Below, piece by piece: positions 11,760 to 23,754 of a stretch of DNA of 64,000 nucleotides (its first letter is position 1; every line of letters begins with the position of its first letter). Source of the stretch: Dermatemys mawii (lineage: Eukaryota; Chordata; Testudines; Dermatemydidae); NCBI GenBank assembly GCA_007922305.1, contig ML677329.1:648271-712270 (forward strand), read 5' to 3'. Made by a program: the position numbers and the translations under genes. The notes beneath the pieces were generated by a model. That model was not told the DNA's origin. It made no database searches and was given only the letters and a program-made list of their open reading frames with translations.

Positions 11760-12205
11760 AGACTCCCAACAAGAAACTGCAGAACTGGAATTAATTTGCA
11801 TATTTGACACCATCAAATTAGGCCTGAATAAAGGTTGGGAGTGGATGGGTCACTACAAAAACTAATTTCCCCATACAAATTTCCCCCTATTGTTACTTCC
11901 ACCTTCTTGCCAACTGTTTGAAATGGGCCACCTTGATTACATTAGCCTCTTTACCACTACAAAAGTGATTTTCCTCCCTTGGTATTCTACTGTTCAAAAC
12001 AGCCCATTTTCACTTTAATTGAATTGTGTCGTTAACACTGACCCCCTTCTTGGTAAGACAAATCCCATCTTTTCATGTACTCTGTATATATACACGTGCC
12101 TACTGTATTTTCCACTTTCTGCATCTGATGATAAAGTGGGTTATAGCCCACAAAACCTTATGCCCCAAAAAATATGTTGATCTCTAAGGTGCCAAAAGTA
12201 TGCCT
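11760..12205 (+). mobile_element. 3' tail of a turtle retroelement with hammerhead-like core (copy 2)
   Basis: It repeats the order of copy 1: 'gaactggaattaatttgc', 'gggagtggatgggtcact', 'cttttcatgtactctgta', then 'gcatctgatga' followed by a GTGGG/CCCAC hairpin and 'gttgatctctaaggtgcc'. CTGATGA is followed by an extra TAA and GAAA is replaced by AAAA, so any ribozyme fold would be inactive here. Confidence 0.6.
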
Positions 12206-12593
12206 TGTGGTTACCTGAAAGTATTTTTTAAGCTTATTTGCTGTGGACTCCTGCAAAAAATTGTGATTATTGTACATTGCTCAGTCCTATGGGAAAATGC
12301 AGAAGGCAATCAATACACAAAAAAGTTCTTACTGTTTTAAAGTCCTATTTACACTAATAACCGCATGCTTATAACACAGAATTCATCCAAGATAGCTAAA
12401 ACCTGGCTAAGCCTTGCATTGTAGGAAGGACTGAATAATAAAATCCAGTGCTGAAGCACATTTTAGGAACACTTAAATTATGATACAGTCCTGCCTCCTC
12501 TGCCTTATTCAATGGTGCTATAGCCATGACAAACACAGCCTCTATATGAATCAGAGGGGTAGCTGTGTTTGTCACTTCTGCAATTCCAGACTG

Positions 12594-12745
12594 AGAGTCC
12601 TGTGGCACCTTAAAGACTAACTAAAGTATTAGAACATAAGCTTTCATGGGCTAATACCCATGCATCCGACAAAGTGGGTATTAGCCCACGAAAGCTTATG
12701 CTCTAATACTTTAGTTAGTCTTCAAGGTGCCATAGGACTCTTTGT
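12594..12745. repeat. head-to-head palindrome of the retroelement tail
   Basis: The left half (12594-12660) is the minus-strand form and the right half (12660-12745) the plus-strand form of the same tail. They share 'taaagtattagaacataagc' / 'gcttatgctctaatacttta' and the hairpin 'gggctaataccca' / 'tgggtattagccca'. The RNA or single strand would form a hairpin of roughly 65-70 bp per arm. The right half keeps GAAA but has CCGACAA instead of CTGATGA. Confidence 0.8.
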
Positions 12746-12749
12746 CAGC

Positions 12750-13635
12750 CTCTATATGGGAACTGAATTCGCCAGGACAGTAGATGTTATGAGTGTAGAG
12801 TGGATCGAATGGTGATGGCTACTGGGCAAGCTAGGAAAAATATGGGAGTGATTTAAAGGTTAAGTTAACAAAGGAGTCAGTTGCAGTAACTTGTATTTGT
12901 TTTTTGAATAGCTGGAAGAAGCATCAATGAAGCGTGAGGCGCTAAGTAACGCTTCACTGAAAATGCAACAGAGCCAAATAGTTTCCTTTTTAACTTTCTG
13001 ATTGCTGCTGGCAAAGGAGAAACTAGCAATCATGATTAACAGTACAAACTTCGAATAATATTTAATTATGTTGGGTGACACTAAACAGCACTACTTAGCA
13101 TAAGTAATTAGAGAGATAGAAATCAGAGATAGGTAATAGAATCAAGGCTGTTAAATCTTTTTTCTAGCAACAGTGTAATTGTAGAAGATATTTATTGAAA
13201 TAAGCTCAAGCTTTAAGACACAGAAAAAAAATTTCACAGTAAGAATAAACCTATCATCATATGCTTTTACTAATCCTATTAAGACCAGAAAGGATGCAGT
13301 TTGGTAGACTATATTTCCACTCTCTTTAAGGAAAAGCAGGGCTATTTTTTGGAGTTCAGCTGGCTACAGACAAAATAAGATCAGCTGGAGAGGAGGGAGA
13401 TACAGTCCTGAGCTTAAAGCATTGAAATGCCTGAGGAAAGCAGGTACTTGGCTGATATCAGCTCTAGTGAGGCCTTTTACATGATGCATGAATACACAAA
13501 CTGACTGAAAAGGAAATGTTGGAGAATCTGTTTTAGTGTGTGACATAAGCAAGATAGCATTAAGATAGATATGCCAGAATGCTTTACTGTAACCTGCACC
13601 AGTGTTTCTTAAACACTGCCTATATTTTCTCACTC
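12750..13635. other. non-coding stretch, nothing recognised
   Basis: AT-rich sequence with short random frames only. Confidence 0.5.
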
Positions 13636-13638
13636 TTA

Positions 13639-14314
13639 GGGTATGGTTACACTTACAAGATTATAGCGCTATAGGTTACAGCGGTCCCCTTATACAGTAA
13701 TATGTATAGCGCTATTGTATGTCCACACTCAGATGCTCCTGCGGTATAGCATGGCCACATTTGGGGCACTTAATGCGGCATTAAGAGCAGCGCATTAGGG
13801 CAGGTATCCCAGCATTCAGCTGGGTGCAACGTGCTTTTTAAACGAGGGGGGTGAGGGGGGATGCGTTGTGTGTATGCGGAAGGAGAGAGACAGTGGTTTT
13901 TCCGTTTTTCTGAAAGCCTGTCAGTGAGCCTCCGTTCACAGAAGGCTTTGTTTTCACACAGGCTCCCTCCTTAAACATTTGCATTGCTTATCTGCCGAGT
14001 TAAGAAAGAAACTCTAAAGAGGTACTTCCGCATTCCTCCAGCCGAGTTCAAAACAAAGGGAAGAGACGTTAATTGCCTTAAATGGCTCTAGGCATCTCCA
14101 GAGATCACTTGTAGTGCAGTGGGTGTCCACATTCTTGCTGTAGCGCTACAGCAGCTGCGCTACAGCCCTTATTCCCCATGCGGAGGTGGATTAATAATAG
14201 CGCTATAACTCAGCAGTTATAGCGCTCTACGTGCCTTGCCAGTGTGGACGGGGAGTAGGTTATAGCGCTCGTGGGGGCTTTATAGCGCTATAAAGTGCCA
14301 GTGTAACCATGGCC
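13639..14314. mobile_element. PIF/Harbinger-like non-autonomous element
   Basis: The ends GGGTATGGTTACACT and (reverse complement of the right end) GGCCATGGTTACACT are inverted repeats. TTA flanks both sides (13636-13638 and 14315-14317), the 3-bp duplication expected for PIF/Harbinger. Sub-terminal regions carry repeated 'tatagcgctata' palindromes, absent from the middle. No transposase frame remains. Confidence 0.85.
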
Positions 14315-14395
14315 TTAGAGAGCTAGTAGTGTTCTTTTAGGATCAAGATTATACAGATTTTTAAAGAGATATGAATCTGTTGATTTAGCTTCCCT

Positions 14396-14785
14396 CTGAT
14401 AAAATTTTCAAAAATGTGAGTGATTTAGGAGCTTAAAGGTCCATTTTCAAAAGTTACTTGGGCACTAGGGAGCTCAAGTCTTGCAGATAGTCAGCGAGAC
14501 AAAAGGCTTATCTACATAAACATTTAATTTGTGGCAAACTGAGGCATGAATCTCTCTCACATTAGCCTCCCACAGTCTGTTTGTGTGGATCCTGCTGGCA
14601 CATATTAACAGTTCATACATTAATGAACTGTCAGTGTGAGCCAGCAGGATGCATAGTTAGAGCATGGCAGGTTAGTGTAGGTTAGATTCACACCTTCGCT
14701 TGCCACAAACTAAATATTAGTGTAGCTGAACCTCAAGATTCCTGAGTGCCTGTCTCTTTTGAAAACGGGACTTTGGCTCCTAGCA
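14396..14785. mobile_element. host MITE split by a second MITE
   Basis: The left part has 'aaaattttcaaaaatgtg' and 'ccattttcaaaagttact'. The right part has 'tcttttgaaaacgggact' and 'ttggctcctag'. These are inverted with respect to each other and are interrupted by the element at 14505-14732. The same host ends appear at 27545-27853. Confidence 0.5.
14505..14732. mobile_element. Harbinger-like MITE, strongly palindromic
   Basis: The left end 'ggcttatctacataaaca' pairs with the right end 'tagtgtagctgaacc', and the inverted match extends over about 40 bp through 'atttgtggcaaac'. A second inner palindrome, 'taacagttcat'/'atgaactgtca', sits near the centre between two inverted 'cctgctggc' blocks. 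No target duplication is clear. Confidence 0.7.
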
Positions 14786-14789
14786 TTTT

Positions 14790-15370
14790 TTTGAAACTGT
14801 TACCCATAATATTTTCCTTTGTTGCAAGCACATGAGGGAGGCATGGCTGTTTTGTTTTGAGACAAGCTGGCTTTTTTGTGAGAAAAAGAATACAAACTTA
14901 CTAAAAAGCAGAAATAATTATCCTAATCAGATAGTCTTTGTAAATAAAAGGAGGAAGAAGGGTGATGTCCACCTCCTGTCTAAGTATACTACTATGGATC
15001 CAACAGGCTCTTCTCCATAGTACTCTCAGAAGTTCTCTGTGAAACCCAAACTGCTACAGTCATACTGAAATAATCAGTTCCCTCCCTGCTGGGAAGCCAA
15101 CAGCAGTTTCCCACTGATGAACTCGGTTCCTACTGCACAAAATAAATGATACCTCCATAGATGAGTGAGAAACATAAGCTGTGGAGAGACTGTCCAAAAG
15201 GGAGTTAAGGAGGCCAGATAAGAGAGAAGTTGCAATAATCAAGATGGGAAATGAGCAGGGGGTGAACAAGTGTTTTCGCCATTGGGACAGAAAGGAAAGG
15301 TTGGATTTTCAGTGTGCTGTGGTGAAACATGTACCTTTTCCACCTTTATTACAATAGACACCAAGAGTGA
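14790..15370. other. non-coding stretch, nothing recognised
   Basis: No motif, repeat boundary or conserved frame was identified. Confidence 0.4.
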
Positions 15371-15374
15371 CAAA

Positions 15375-15455
15375 AAGTCCTGTGGCACCTTAAAGACTAA
15401 CTAAAGTATTAGAGCATAAGCTTTCATGGGCTAATACCCACTTCGTTGGACGCAC
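15375..15455 (-). mobile_element. short retroelement tail (minus copy)
   Basis: It reads 'agtcctgtggcaccttaaag', then 'taaagtattagagcataagc', then 'gggctaatacccacttcg', the reverse complement of the right half of the 12.6 kb palindrome. The core-like boxes on the minus strand are CCAACGA and, after the hairpin, TGAAAGC. Confidence 0.75.
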
Positions 15456-15908
15456 ACAGTGGACACCAAGTGCATTAAAAAATAACCAAACCAATTAGAG
15501 TATTTGTAAGCCCACCTTTTGAAACTATTCTGTCCCCATTATAAGTTAGAGCTTTCTAAGAATAGAATTTAGGTACACATTGAATAGATAAGCTATAGAA
15601 TATAAAACAAAAACTAAATTACTCTCAAAGGCACATAAAACATTGGACTAAAAATATTTATACAGAGAAGTTAACCAAGATGCTTGGGAAATGGATAGCA
15701 GCCCCACACTACAAGGAATATTACTGGAAAATAATGACTGTGGGACTTATTCTGCAACCTATTACTCGTGCAAGTGGTCCATATAATTCAAGTAAGACTA
15801 TTCACATAAGTTTGCAGAACTGGGCCCCAATGCCTTCCACACAATTGTTCTAAAGCAGATCAATCCCTATGTTGCCTTATTAGTTTTGGCTTTTTGTGTG
15901 GTGTAGAC

Positions 15909-16638
15909 TAGTGTTGTCAACCTTTCCAGACTGCTATATCCTTTTCAGGAGTCTGATTTGTCTTGTGTACCCCCAAAGTTTCATCTACCTTAAAAACTAT
16001 TTGCTTACAAAATCAGACATAGAAATATGAAAGCGTCACAGCCCACTATTACCTAACAATTGCTGACTTACTCATTTTAACCGTATAATTATAAATCAAC
16101 TGGAATGTAAATATTGCACTCACATTTCAGTGTATATATACTATATAGAGCAGTATAAACAAGTCATTGTCTGTATGAAATTTGTTTGTACTGACTTCAT
16201 TAGTGCTTTTTATATAACCCATTGTAAACTAGGTAAAGATCTAGGTTGAGTTGCTGAACTCCCTGTAAGATCTCTGCATACCTATAGGGAAAGGGTAGGC
16301 AACCTATGGCACAGGTGCCAAAGGTGGCACGTGAGCTGATTTTCAGTGGCACTCACACTACCTGAGTCCTGGCCACCAGTCGGGGGGGGGCTCTGCCTTT
16401 TAATTTAATTTTAAATGAAGCTTCTTAAACATTTTAAACCCCTTATTTACTTTACATACAACAATAATTTAGTTATATATTACAGACTTATAGAAATAAA
16501 CCTTCTGAAAATGTTAAAATGTGTTACTGGCACGCAAAACCTTAAATGAGAGTGAATAAATGAAGAGTCGGCACACCACTTCTGAAAGGTTGCCAACCCC
16601 TGCCATAGGGTATGCGTACCCCCGGCTGAGAACCACTG
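15909..16638. mobile_element. hAT-like element interrupted by another hAT
   Basis: The left end is TAGTGTTGTCAACC; the right end read backwards is CAGTGGTTCTCAGCC. Flanks gtgtagac and atagagac agree at 5 of 8 bases. Before the nested insert the interior is AT-rich ('ttgcttacaaaatcagac'); after it the sequence resumes with 'gtatgcgtacccccggct'. This internal order is common in turtle hAT copies. Confidence 0.7.
16290..16602. mobile_element. nested 313-bp hAT element
   Basis: Its ends, AAAGGGTAGGCAACC and (reverse complement) CAGGGGTTGGCAACC, are inverted repeats. They are flanked by ctataggg (16282-16289) and ccataggg (16603-16610), a 7-of-8 match. A run of nine or more G lies near 16381. The insertion splits the hAT-like element at 15909-16638. 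Confidence 0.85.
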
Positions 16639-16649
16639 ATAGAGACGTG

Positions 16650-17460
16650 CATTTTTTGGAATGGCCTGAAATGAAACAACTTCTGGGTTGAGAAATGAGA
16701 GAGAATGAGCAGTTTGATGTGGATCTATTTTGGTATGTCTTGGGCTGCATATTATTCACAATGTGTGTTAAACAAAAATGTGTATTTAGAGGTCTACAAA
16801 TTATGGGCTTATAAAATATCTCTCATGCTGACCAAATCTAGTTCTTCCAAAGGTTGCACTCTTAACCAGAAAACCCTCCAGCCACTGAAGCTGTAATGAG
16901 ATTACACAGATTTTTGGAATGAGATAGTTTATATTCTTTGACATTTTAACTTTTAGTTATGTGATGTTGTATGCAGTTACCAGCAGCTGCTATAGTCTAC
17001 TGATGAGCACCTGTGTACTCCTCCATAGCTGATTTACAATAATTTTAAATTCAATTGAAGTCAGTGGATTATCAAGACATATCAGATATATTTTATTAAT
17101 CAGTTAGCTGCTTCCAAATGTAAGACAGAACAACACAGAGGGGAAAAACAAATTCATTTGAGGACAGAATACATTTTATTAGAAAGAGTAACAAAGTGCT
17201 TTCAATAAGACTTATTTCACACAAATATCTCCAGGAAACATTTTTCTCCTTATGGACAGTTTCAATATGTCAATTTTTAGTACAAATGTGGTTCCATCAG
17301 TTTTGCAGTATGTGCAGTTTCCTCACTGTACATAGTAATGCAAACGTTTATGCATCTGAAGGCTCTTTTGGAGACACAGTAATAGTTCTACAGAAATCAT
17401 ATTATTTGCCCCAAAGACCAATAAGGATTATATAGTTCATTATATAATGTGAATTTGGGT
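16650..17460. other. non-coding stretch, nothing recognised
   Basis: AT-rich, with short frames only and no repeat termini recognised. Confidence 0.4.
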
Positions 17461-17466
17461 GATGTA

Positions 17467-18097
17467 AGGCATGTCACGTTTTACACGCATTCAACTTGCA
17501 CGATTTTAGCTTTACGTGGTGGGGAAAAACAAACAAAAAAACCCCCAAACAAGCCTCTGCGCCTGCCCCAGTTCAAGGGGTCCGGCTCAGGACTGGCTGC
17601 AGCACGCCACTCCCAGCCGGCTGCAGGGCTCAGGGCAGCCCGCCCGCTGCGGGGACCGGAGCAAGCAGCCCGAGCTGGCAGCCCGCCCGCTGCGGGGACC
17701 GGAGCAAGCAGCCCGAGCTGGCAGCCCGCCCGCTGCGGGGACCGGAGCAAGCAGCCCGCCGACAGCGGGGACCGGGGCTGCAGCCGGAGCTGGCAGCCCG
17801 CCCACCGCCAGGGCCGGCAGCCTGCCCGCCGCCGGGGCTGCAGCTGGAACAGGCAGCCCGCCCGCCGTGGGGACCGGGGCTGCAGCCGAGGGCGATCAGG
17901 GCTGGCAGCCCATTGTCGGGGGACGGGGCCCTAGACCAGCCACATAAATGCCAGAGACTCCCAGTTTGAATACCAGTGAGCTATAGTGCTAGCCATTCTG
18001 ACCGCCATTGAACTCAGCTGGTGTTTTGGCTATAGGCGATTTTGGCTTTACACGGAGTCCGCAGAACGGAATCCTTGCGTAAGACGCGACATGCCTG
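17467..18097. mobile_element. Tigger-like (Tc1/mariner superfamily) non-autonomous element
   Basis: The left end is AGGCATGTCACGTTTTACAC and the right end in reverse complement is CAGGCATGTCGCGTCTTACG. TA lies on both sides (17465-17466 and 18098-18099), with one base apparently lost at the left. The middle (17560-17940) is a GC-rich minisatellite unlike the ends. Confidence 0.7.
17635..17763. repeat. 43-bp GC-rich minisatellite
   Basis: The unit starts 'gcagcccgcccgctgcgggg' at 17635, 17678 and 17721, a 43-bp period with near-identical units, and continues in shortened form to about 17940. It gives overlapping open frames of 72-161 codons on both strands with alanine/proline/arginine-rich, periodic translations, not genes. 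Confidence 0.9.
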
Positions 18098-18099
18098 TA

Positions 18100-19240
18100 A
18101 TTGTTTTATACAATCATTGTGTACCAGCATAGACACATGTAATTAGAACTGGAAAGCGAGACAGTGGCCTGTATTAATGTTAATGATTTTCAGCATGAGA
18201 CTATACCCCTTGTAGCCAAACAAAATTTCCATTCACTCTTATTTCTGGAGTAGGGACTCTGTTCGGCATTCTTTGCATATCCAAAACTCCCAGTGACTTC
18301 AAACTGTAGTTTGAGCGTGGGGAGAAGCAGGAATGCAAAGGCTGCTCACACTATTTGACATAATTTTACAATACATTTTCTTTTGATACACATCTTTGTT
18401 CAGTTATGTTGCTCATTTAAAACCATTTTCAATATAATGGTATGTTCACCCTCAAAATAAAAAACCCCAACCAACCAAAAAATAAAACAAGTCAGGGAAA
18501 TGCTGTAACATATAGATAGATATTAAAGGCAGACAATCCTGTACACAAGACTTTTATGTGACAGACTAAGTAATGAAGTAAGGGACATTACTGAAAGGTG
18601 GGGAGGAGATGAGGAATAGGAAGGGGGTGAGAGAGGTGTCCAAATGATAGATTTGTTCATCCCCATGTATTCCATGTTAAGTTTCAATAATAAATAGAGG
18701 GAGTTTGTCTGGTTTTTTTAGGGCCATAACAATGCAGATATGAAAGACCTGTAGGGCAGGATATAGTCTCCTTCAAAAGAGGACAGACAAAACTGACACT
18801 ACACCTGATTTTAGTTCAAAAGGAAAGAACCACCTTTTTATGAATGCATGTGTGGGAAGGAGAGCTGCTGGGATGATTATATGCATATTATTTGTGATCA
18901 TTACCATGCACAAACAACAAATTATATGCAGATAACTACATTGTCTTCCCTACTTCATTTCTGTGCCTGTGACCAAACAGCCCCACTTTTGGCCAGCTAT
19001 TCCTTAAATTCCAAAACAATGGAAAATTTCCTTTCACTTCAGGAAATCAGTGCATCCTGCATCACAACACAGTCTCAGCAACAGGGAATATCCTACAAAA
19101 CACTGACCTTCTCCCTACAAGGCAAACGGGTTCGGATGAAATGCTCTAAACAGTAACTTGTGTAGGAGGAAAAAGGCATGACATAAAAAATAGGCAAATT
19201 TTGTAAAACAGCCCATATATACATACACACACAAAACCAC
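18100..19240. other. non-coding stretch, nothing recognised
   Basis: AT-rich; a 102-codon frame at 18848 has no recognisable domain and no splice or promoter context. Confidence 0.4.
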
Positions 19241-19246
19241 AACTAT

Positions 19247-19833
19247 TGTGACAGAGTCAGACCAGAAGGATATAGGAGAGTGCTGGAAGGCAGGTATATT
19301 AGTCTCAGGATGTGCAGGTCCCTGTTCCCTGGATAGCCAAACAAAGGCTACTCCAGGCCAATCAGGAACCTTCTAGAAACAGCTAGCCTGATTGGGACAC
19401 CTGAAGCCAATCAGGGACTGGCTGAAAACAGATAAAAACCTCCCAGTTAGTCAGGTGGGTGTGGGTGTCAGGAGTTGTGGAAGGAAGTTATGCTGTTGGT
19501 GAGACTGAGTGGTGGACAACATATCATCCAGAAGGAAGGAGGCCCTGAGGTAAGGGTGAAGTGGAGTTTGAAGAAGCGGGGACTGCTGTGGGGAAGTAGC
19601 CCAGGGAATTGTATTGTGTTTTGTGGATAAAAGATCAGCCATCTTAGCTGATACTATTAGGGTCCCTGGGCTGGAGTCCGGAGTAGAGGGAGGGCCCAGG
19701 CTCCCCCCTTTTCTGCCTCCCTTAATTAGTTACTGAGAAAGGGAGGTCACTCTGGGCCCAGATGAGTTTCTGAGGCCCCTGAATCTGCCAGGAAGCGCAG
19801 GACCCACAAATACAGACTCGGAACTTTGTCACA
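19247..19833 (+). mobile_element. solo LTR
   Basis: It starts TGTGACAGAG and ends CTTTGTCACA, the TG...CA ends of an LTR, and is flanked by CTAT on both sides (19243-19246 and 19834-19837). Inside are two CCAATCAGG boxes (about 19357 and 19408) and a TATA-like gataaaaacc at 19431, as in an LTR promoter. No internal retroviral or gypsy genes are adjacent, so it is a solo copy. Orientation is taken from the TATA-like box. Confidence 0.7.
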
Positions 19834-19839
19834 CTATGT

Positions 19840-21175
19840 ATAAACAATACACACACATACTATGTATATTATATCATTTTTAAAAGGATTTTTAAATGTT
19901 TATCCTTAGGCACTTGTGGGTCCAGAGTTCATGCCATTAAATTCAAATTGTATCATACTTAGCTTTTGGTCATACAGATTTCCAGCAATGTTTGAGGAAA
20001 GCATATTATGAATATTTTATGATTTACAGTATTCCCATGTCATCAGTAAACTTTTTTTACTCATTTAGAGACTGATACATTCTTTAACCTGGGCCCAGTC
20101 GATACACACAACTGAGAACTTCCCATATGCCAACAGTCTTATTAATGCAGTGGCGCTACTTATAGAGGTAAACATATGCATAAAGTGTTGCAGAATTAGG
20201 GCCTTAATGCTTAAAACTACAAATAGTAACTGATTTCAATGGTTGTAAAAGTTTACAAGAAATGGCTCCATAGGCCTTGCAACTAGATCAATGTGTGCAC
20301 GCCATGGTCTCCAATGAGACTTCATGAGGACATAAGAATCTTCCTAAGGACCCAATAAACTAAACAATAGGGATTGTTTTCACTGAGTTCAACGGTCTTT
20401 GGATGAAGCCCATAATTTGTAAATAACTAAAAATACACATGGTTAAGGTTTGTCAGTCCAAAAATGTTTGCAGAAACAAAAGTTAAGTATCATTTCAAAA
20501 GCTTACATCTTAAATTGTAAACTGTTTTAGTAAACAAATGTAATAATGAAAAAATGCATATGGATAGGGTTAATTCTGTATTTAAAATGCAGTGTTTTGA
20601 GAGGTGCTAAATTGTTAGCCTATTTAGTGAAGATTATCTCTGGTGGAAAGGGGAAACTCTGCTCAGCACTTCTCAGGATTGGATCCTACATCACCAAAGT
20701 ATATTTTACAGCTTTATTTTAAAACTCTATACAATATTATATCTTATTCTCTGATATTTCCGCTTACAACATGCATCTCTAGAGGGTATATTTCCAAATC
20801 GAACACTAAAAATTCCTGAGACTGCAGTTGAAATCTATCTAGACTTATCTTACTTATGTTAGTGCTCATATCTTACATTAGGGTCTGGGTCTGCTGTGCT
20901 TGTACAAGCAAAGCTTGCATCTAAGTTAGGATTGGGCCCAGACTGCAGTAAACCAAAATCATCAAAGTTGATATATTCACATTTAATACTAGTAATATAT
21001 CCCTCCCGCACATGAGGTGTAGAGGAGCTGTGGTCAGTATTCAAGCACATTAGCTAGAATAGTAGTTGCAGGGGTGAGGATTTATATTTATTTGCTAAGT
21101 CCTCAAATTATTTCCTCTAAGAGAACTGTTTTGATATTTAAAAAGGCATTAATGGCCACGGCCAATCACACATGA
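19840..21175. other. non-coding flank downstream of FAM241A
   Basis: AT-rich; no gene or clear repeat. Part could be the distal 3' untranslated region if a downstream polyadenylation site is used. Confidence 0.4.
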
Positions 21176-21182
21176 GTAGACC

Positions 21183-21370
21183 TAGGCCTGGTCTACATTA
21201 GAAACTTTGCCAGCTCAGCAAAGTCAGTTACGGGTGTGATTTTTTTTCTCACAATTATATATTGGCAAAAGCCTTAGGGTAGATAGAATTATACTGGCAA
21301 CAGTACTTCTTTGCCAGTATAAGCTATGTCGGTATAGCTAGACTGACAAACCTTTTGTAATATAGGCCTG
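21183..21370. mobile_element. degenerate MITE
   Basis: It opens 'aggcctggtctacattag', a common start of turtle Harbinger-like MITEs, and carries inverted 'tatactggcaa'/'ttgccagtata' at its centre. The right end is decayed. Confidence 0.5.
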
Positions 21371-21639
21371 GCATTACAGTAACAAACTAATCACTAATCT
21401 GTGTGCACACACATGCAAGCCAGTGGAGGAACACGTTTTTATTTAGTTAGTTATCAGATTTTAGGGTCCACCTTTCAAAAAGGTTACAGGAGAACAATGT
21501 AAAAATAACAGAACATAAAACTCACGGTTAGGTGTACTCTTCAAAACAAAGAGAGGAACTTTGATTACACAAGAACGTGTCAGTTCAAAATATCAGCCAC
21601 ACCATAGAAGAGAGGGTGACCCTATTCAGATGAAGATTT

Positions 21640-21645
21640 TTTATT
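21640..21645 (-). terminator. FAM241A: candidate polyadenylation signal of FAM241A
   Basis: TTTATT on the plus strand is AATAAA on the gene strand, 427 bp after the stop codon. It is one of several AATAAA matches in this AT-rich flank (another near 21437), so the choice is uncertain. Confidence 0.25.
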
Positions 21646-21714
21646 AAACGTGGTATAAAAACGACAACCTAGGACTGAGCCCTCAAGGTTGCAATGGCTC
21701 ACGTACCCTCACTC

Positions 21715-21810
21715 AGGACTTGTCCACACCAAGTTAGTATTTGACTTGCTAGTGTGCAGTAGATTCTCACCCTGGCTTGCCATGTACTAACTTCCTGTGT
21801 AGACAAGCCC
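21715..21810. mobile_element. 96-bp palindromic MITE in the FAM241A 3' region
   Basis: The ends GGACTTGTCCACACC and (reverse complement) GGGCTTGTCTACACA are inverted repeats, and 'aagttagta' is mirrored inside. Flanking triplets tca and ttc do not match well. It lies 262 bp past the stop codon. Confidence 0.7.
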
Positions 21811-22071
21811 TTCAAAAGAGTAAGTTAGTTTGGACAGTACCGTTATTAAGAGCATATCCTTTTCATTCCCTTTGGAGATGTGCTGGGACTGATGACTTCC
21901 TTTTAAATGCATATGTAAATTTTAGTCTGAATGTAAAAACCTCACAAATGTAATGTGTAGCATGATTTGGAAAATTGCAGCTTTTAATATACCAATGTTT
22001 GCTTAAAGACATAAATCCATTGAAAGGTGACATGGTTGTAATATGTTACCCAACAGGCCATTCACCATACT

Positions 22072-22434
<363 letters not shown>

Positions 22435-23517
22435 TTAGAAAAAAATCAAATAAAATATACCAAAAAGTATATGTAAGAAGGAACTTGTTAAATTCAGTAC
22501 CTGATATGAGTCACATTTTAACAGTCAATACTGAATACAGTGGATTCACTGAAAAGTCATTTCCAGTAAGACTTTAGAACCCCTGAACCTAAATGAATAA
22601 CGTCTACTAACAGACTGCAAACCATTACGTATTTTGCACAAGACAAAGAAACTGAAGGGATTTTTATTATTGAAAGATGGCCAGGGAAGACAATGGGCTA
22701 GGCTAGTAACAGGGAAAACTGAAATTCATACTAGTGAGAGACATGGTGCAAGACACTGTAGAAACCTCCCAGTATTTCCAGAAGCAGGGGTAGGCAGCAG
22801 AAGGGTTTGAGGAAAATCACAGGTGAAGCAGTGGTACCAGGGAACCTTTGCACCATTAAAGGGGGCTCCACACTAGCTCTAAATGGGACAGATTGGAGGG
22901 GGACAACTGGATCTTCACTTATGCAGAACTTCTATCACATAGGTTGGAACAGCGGCTGCAAAGACAGGGCAGCTCCATGAAATTCATTGTGCAAAACCTA
23001 AACACGTGGGATTTGCGTGAAGAGGGGTGAATTTCATGTTCAATGAGAACACTTTCAAGATGATAAAGTAGCTCAGGCACATACCTTTTCTGATGCTTCC
23101 ATTAGTAGCAATCACAGCATAAAAGAGGCGACTCATCAATATTTTAATCAACAAATCAATATTTCCAACAAGAGGCTGGCTGTAAACCCTAATTATAGTT
23201 GTTAAGTGTTCATCATAAAGCAAAGTTTCTGGAAGAGGGAGTACTGTGTCAAATTCGGATTTATATTCAAAAGCTAATTTCTAACTGCAGCTTCCATTAT
23301 ATTTAAGGATAGAAGTCCATCTATTTCCTGTGGTTACAGCAGATAGTAATTGGCTTCCAGGTGGAGACTACCCAGATAACTGATAGTGGCATCTGGTCCC
23401 CATTACAGACTCTGATAACCTATCATTTTAAAATGCTGAATTCCCATTAGTGTAAAGCACTAAACTCAGAACAACAAAAGGCAATCCAACAGTCTAAGCA
23501 CCTTTTTTCAACTAGAT

Positions 23518-23745
23518 CAGTGGTCTTCAAAGTGGGGTGCGCACACCCCGTGTGTGCGTGAGACCCTGGCACCACCGGCGATCCTGCTGAACTCGGCAGC
23601 GGTCTATTTTTGTACTGCTGAAATGCCGCTGCAGAAAGCGGAAGCTTTCTGTTCAGCGGCATTTTGGCGGACATACCCTAGTGGGCCACGAGTGGATGCC
23701 GTGGCTCGGAAAGGGACTGCGGCCGAAAAAGTTTGAGGACCGCTG
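23518..23745. mobile_element. 228-bp hAT MITE
   Basis: The left end is CAGTGGTCTTCAAAGTGG and the right end in reverse complement is CAGCGGTCCTCAAACTTT. They are flanked by aactagat (23510-23517) and aagtagat (23746-23753), 7 of 8 the same. Inverted 'aatgccgctg'/'cagcggcatt' arms lie inside. Confidence 0.9.
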
Positions 23746-23754
23746 AAGTAGATA

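Noticed and set aside
17449..17969. Overlapping frames of up to 161 codons, alanine/proline/arginine-rich
   Set aside because: They translate a 43-bp GC-rich minisatellite inside a transposon and exist in several frames and on both strands.
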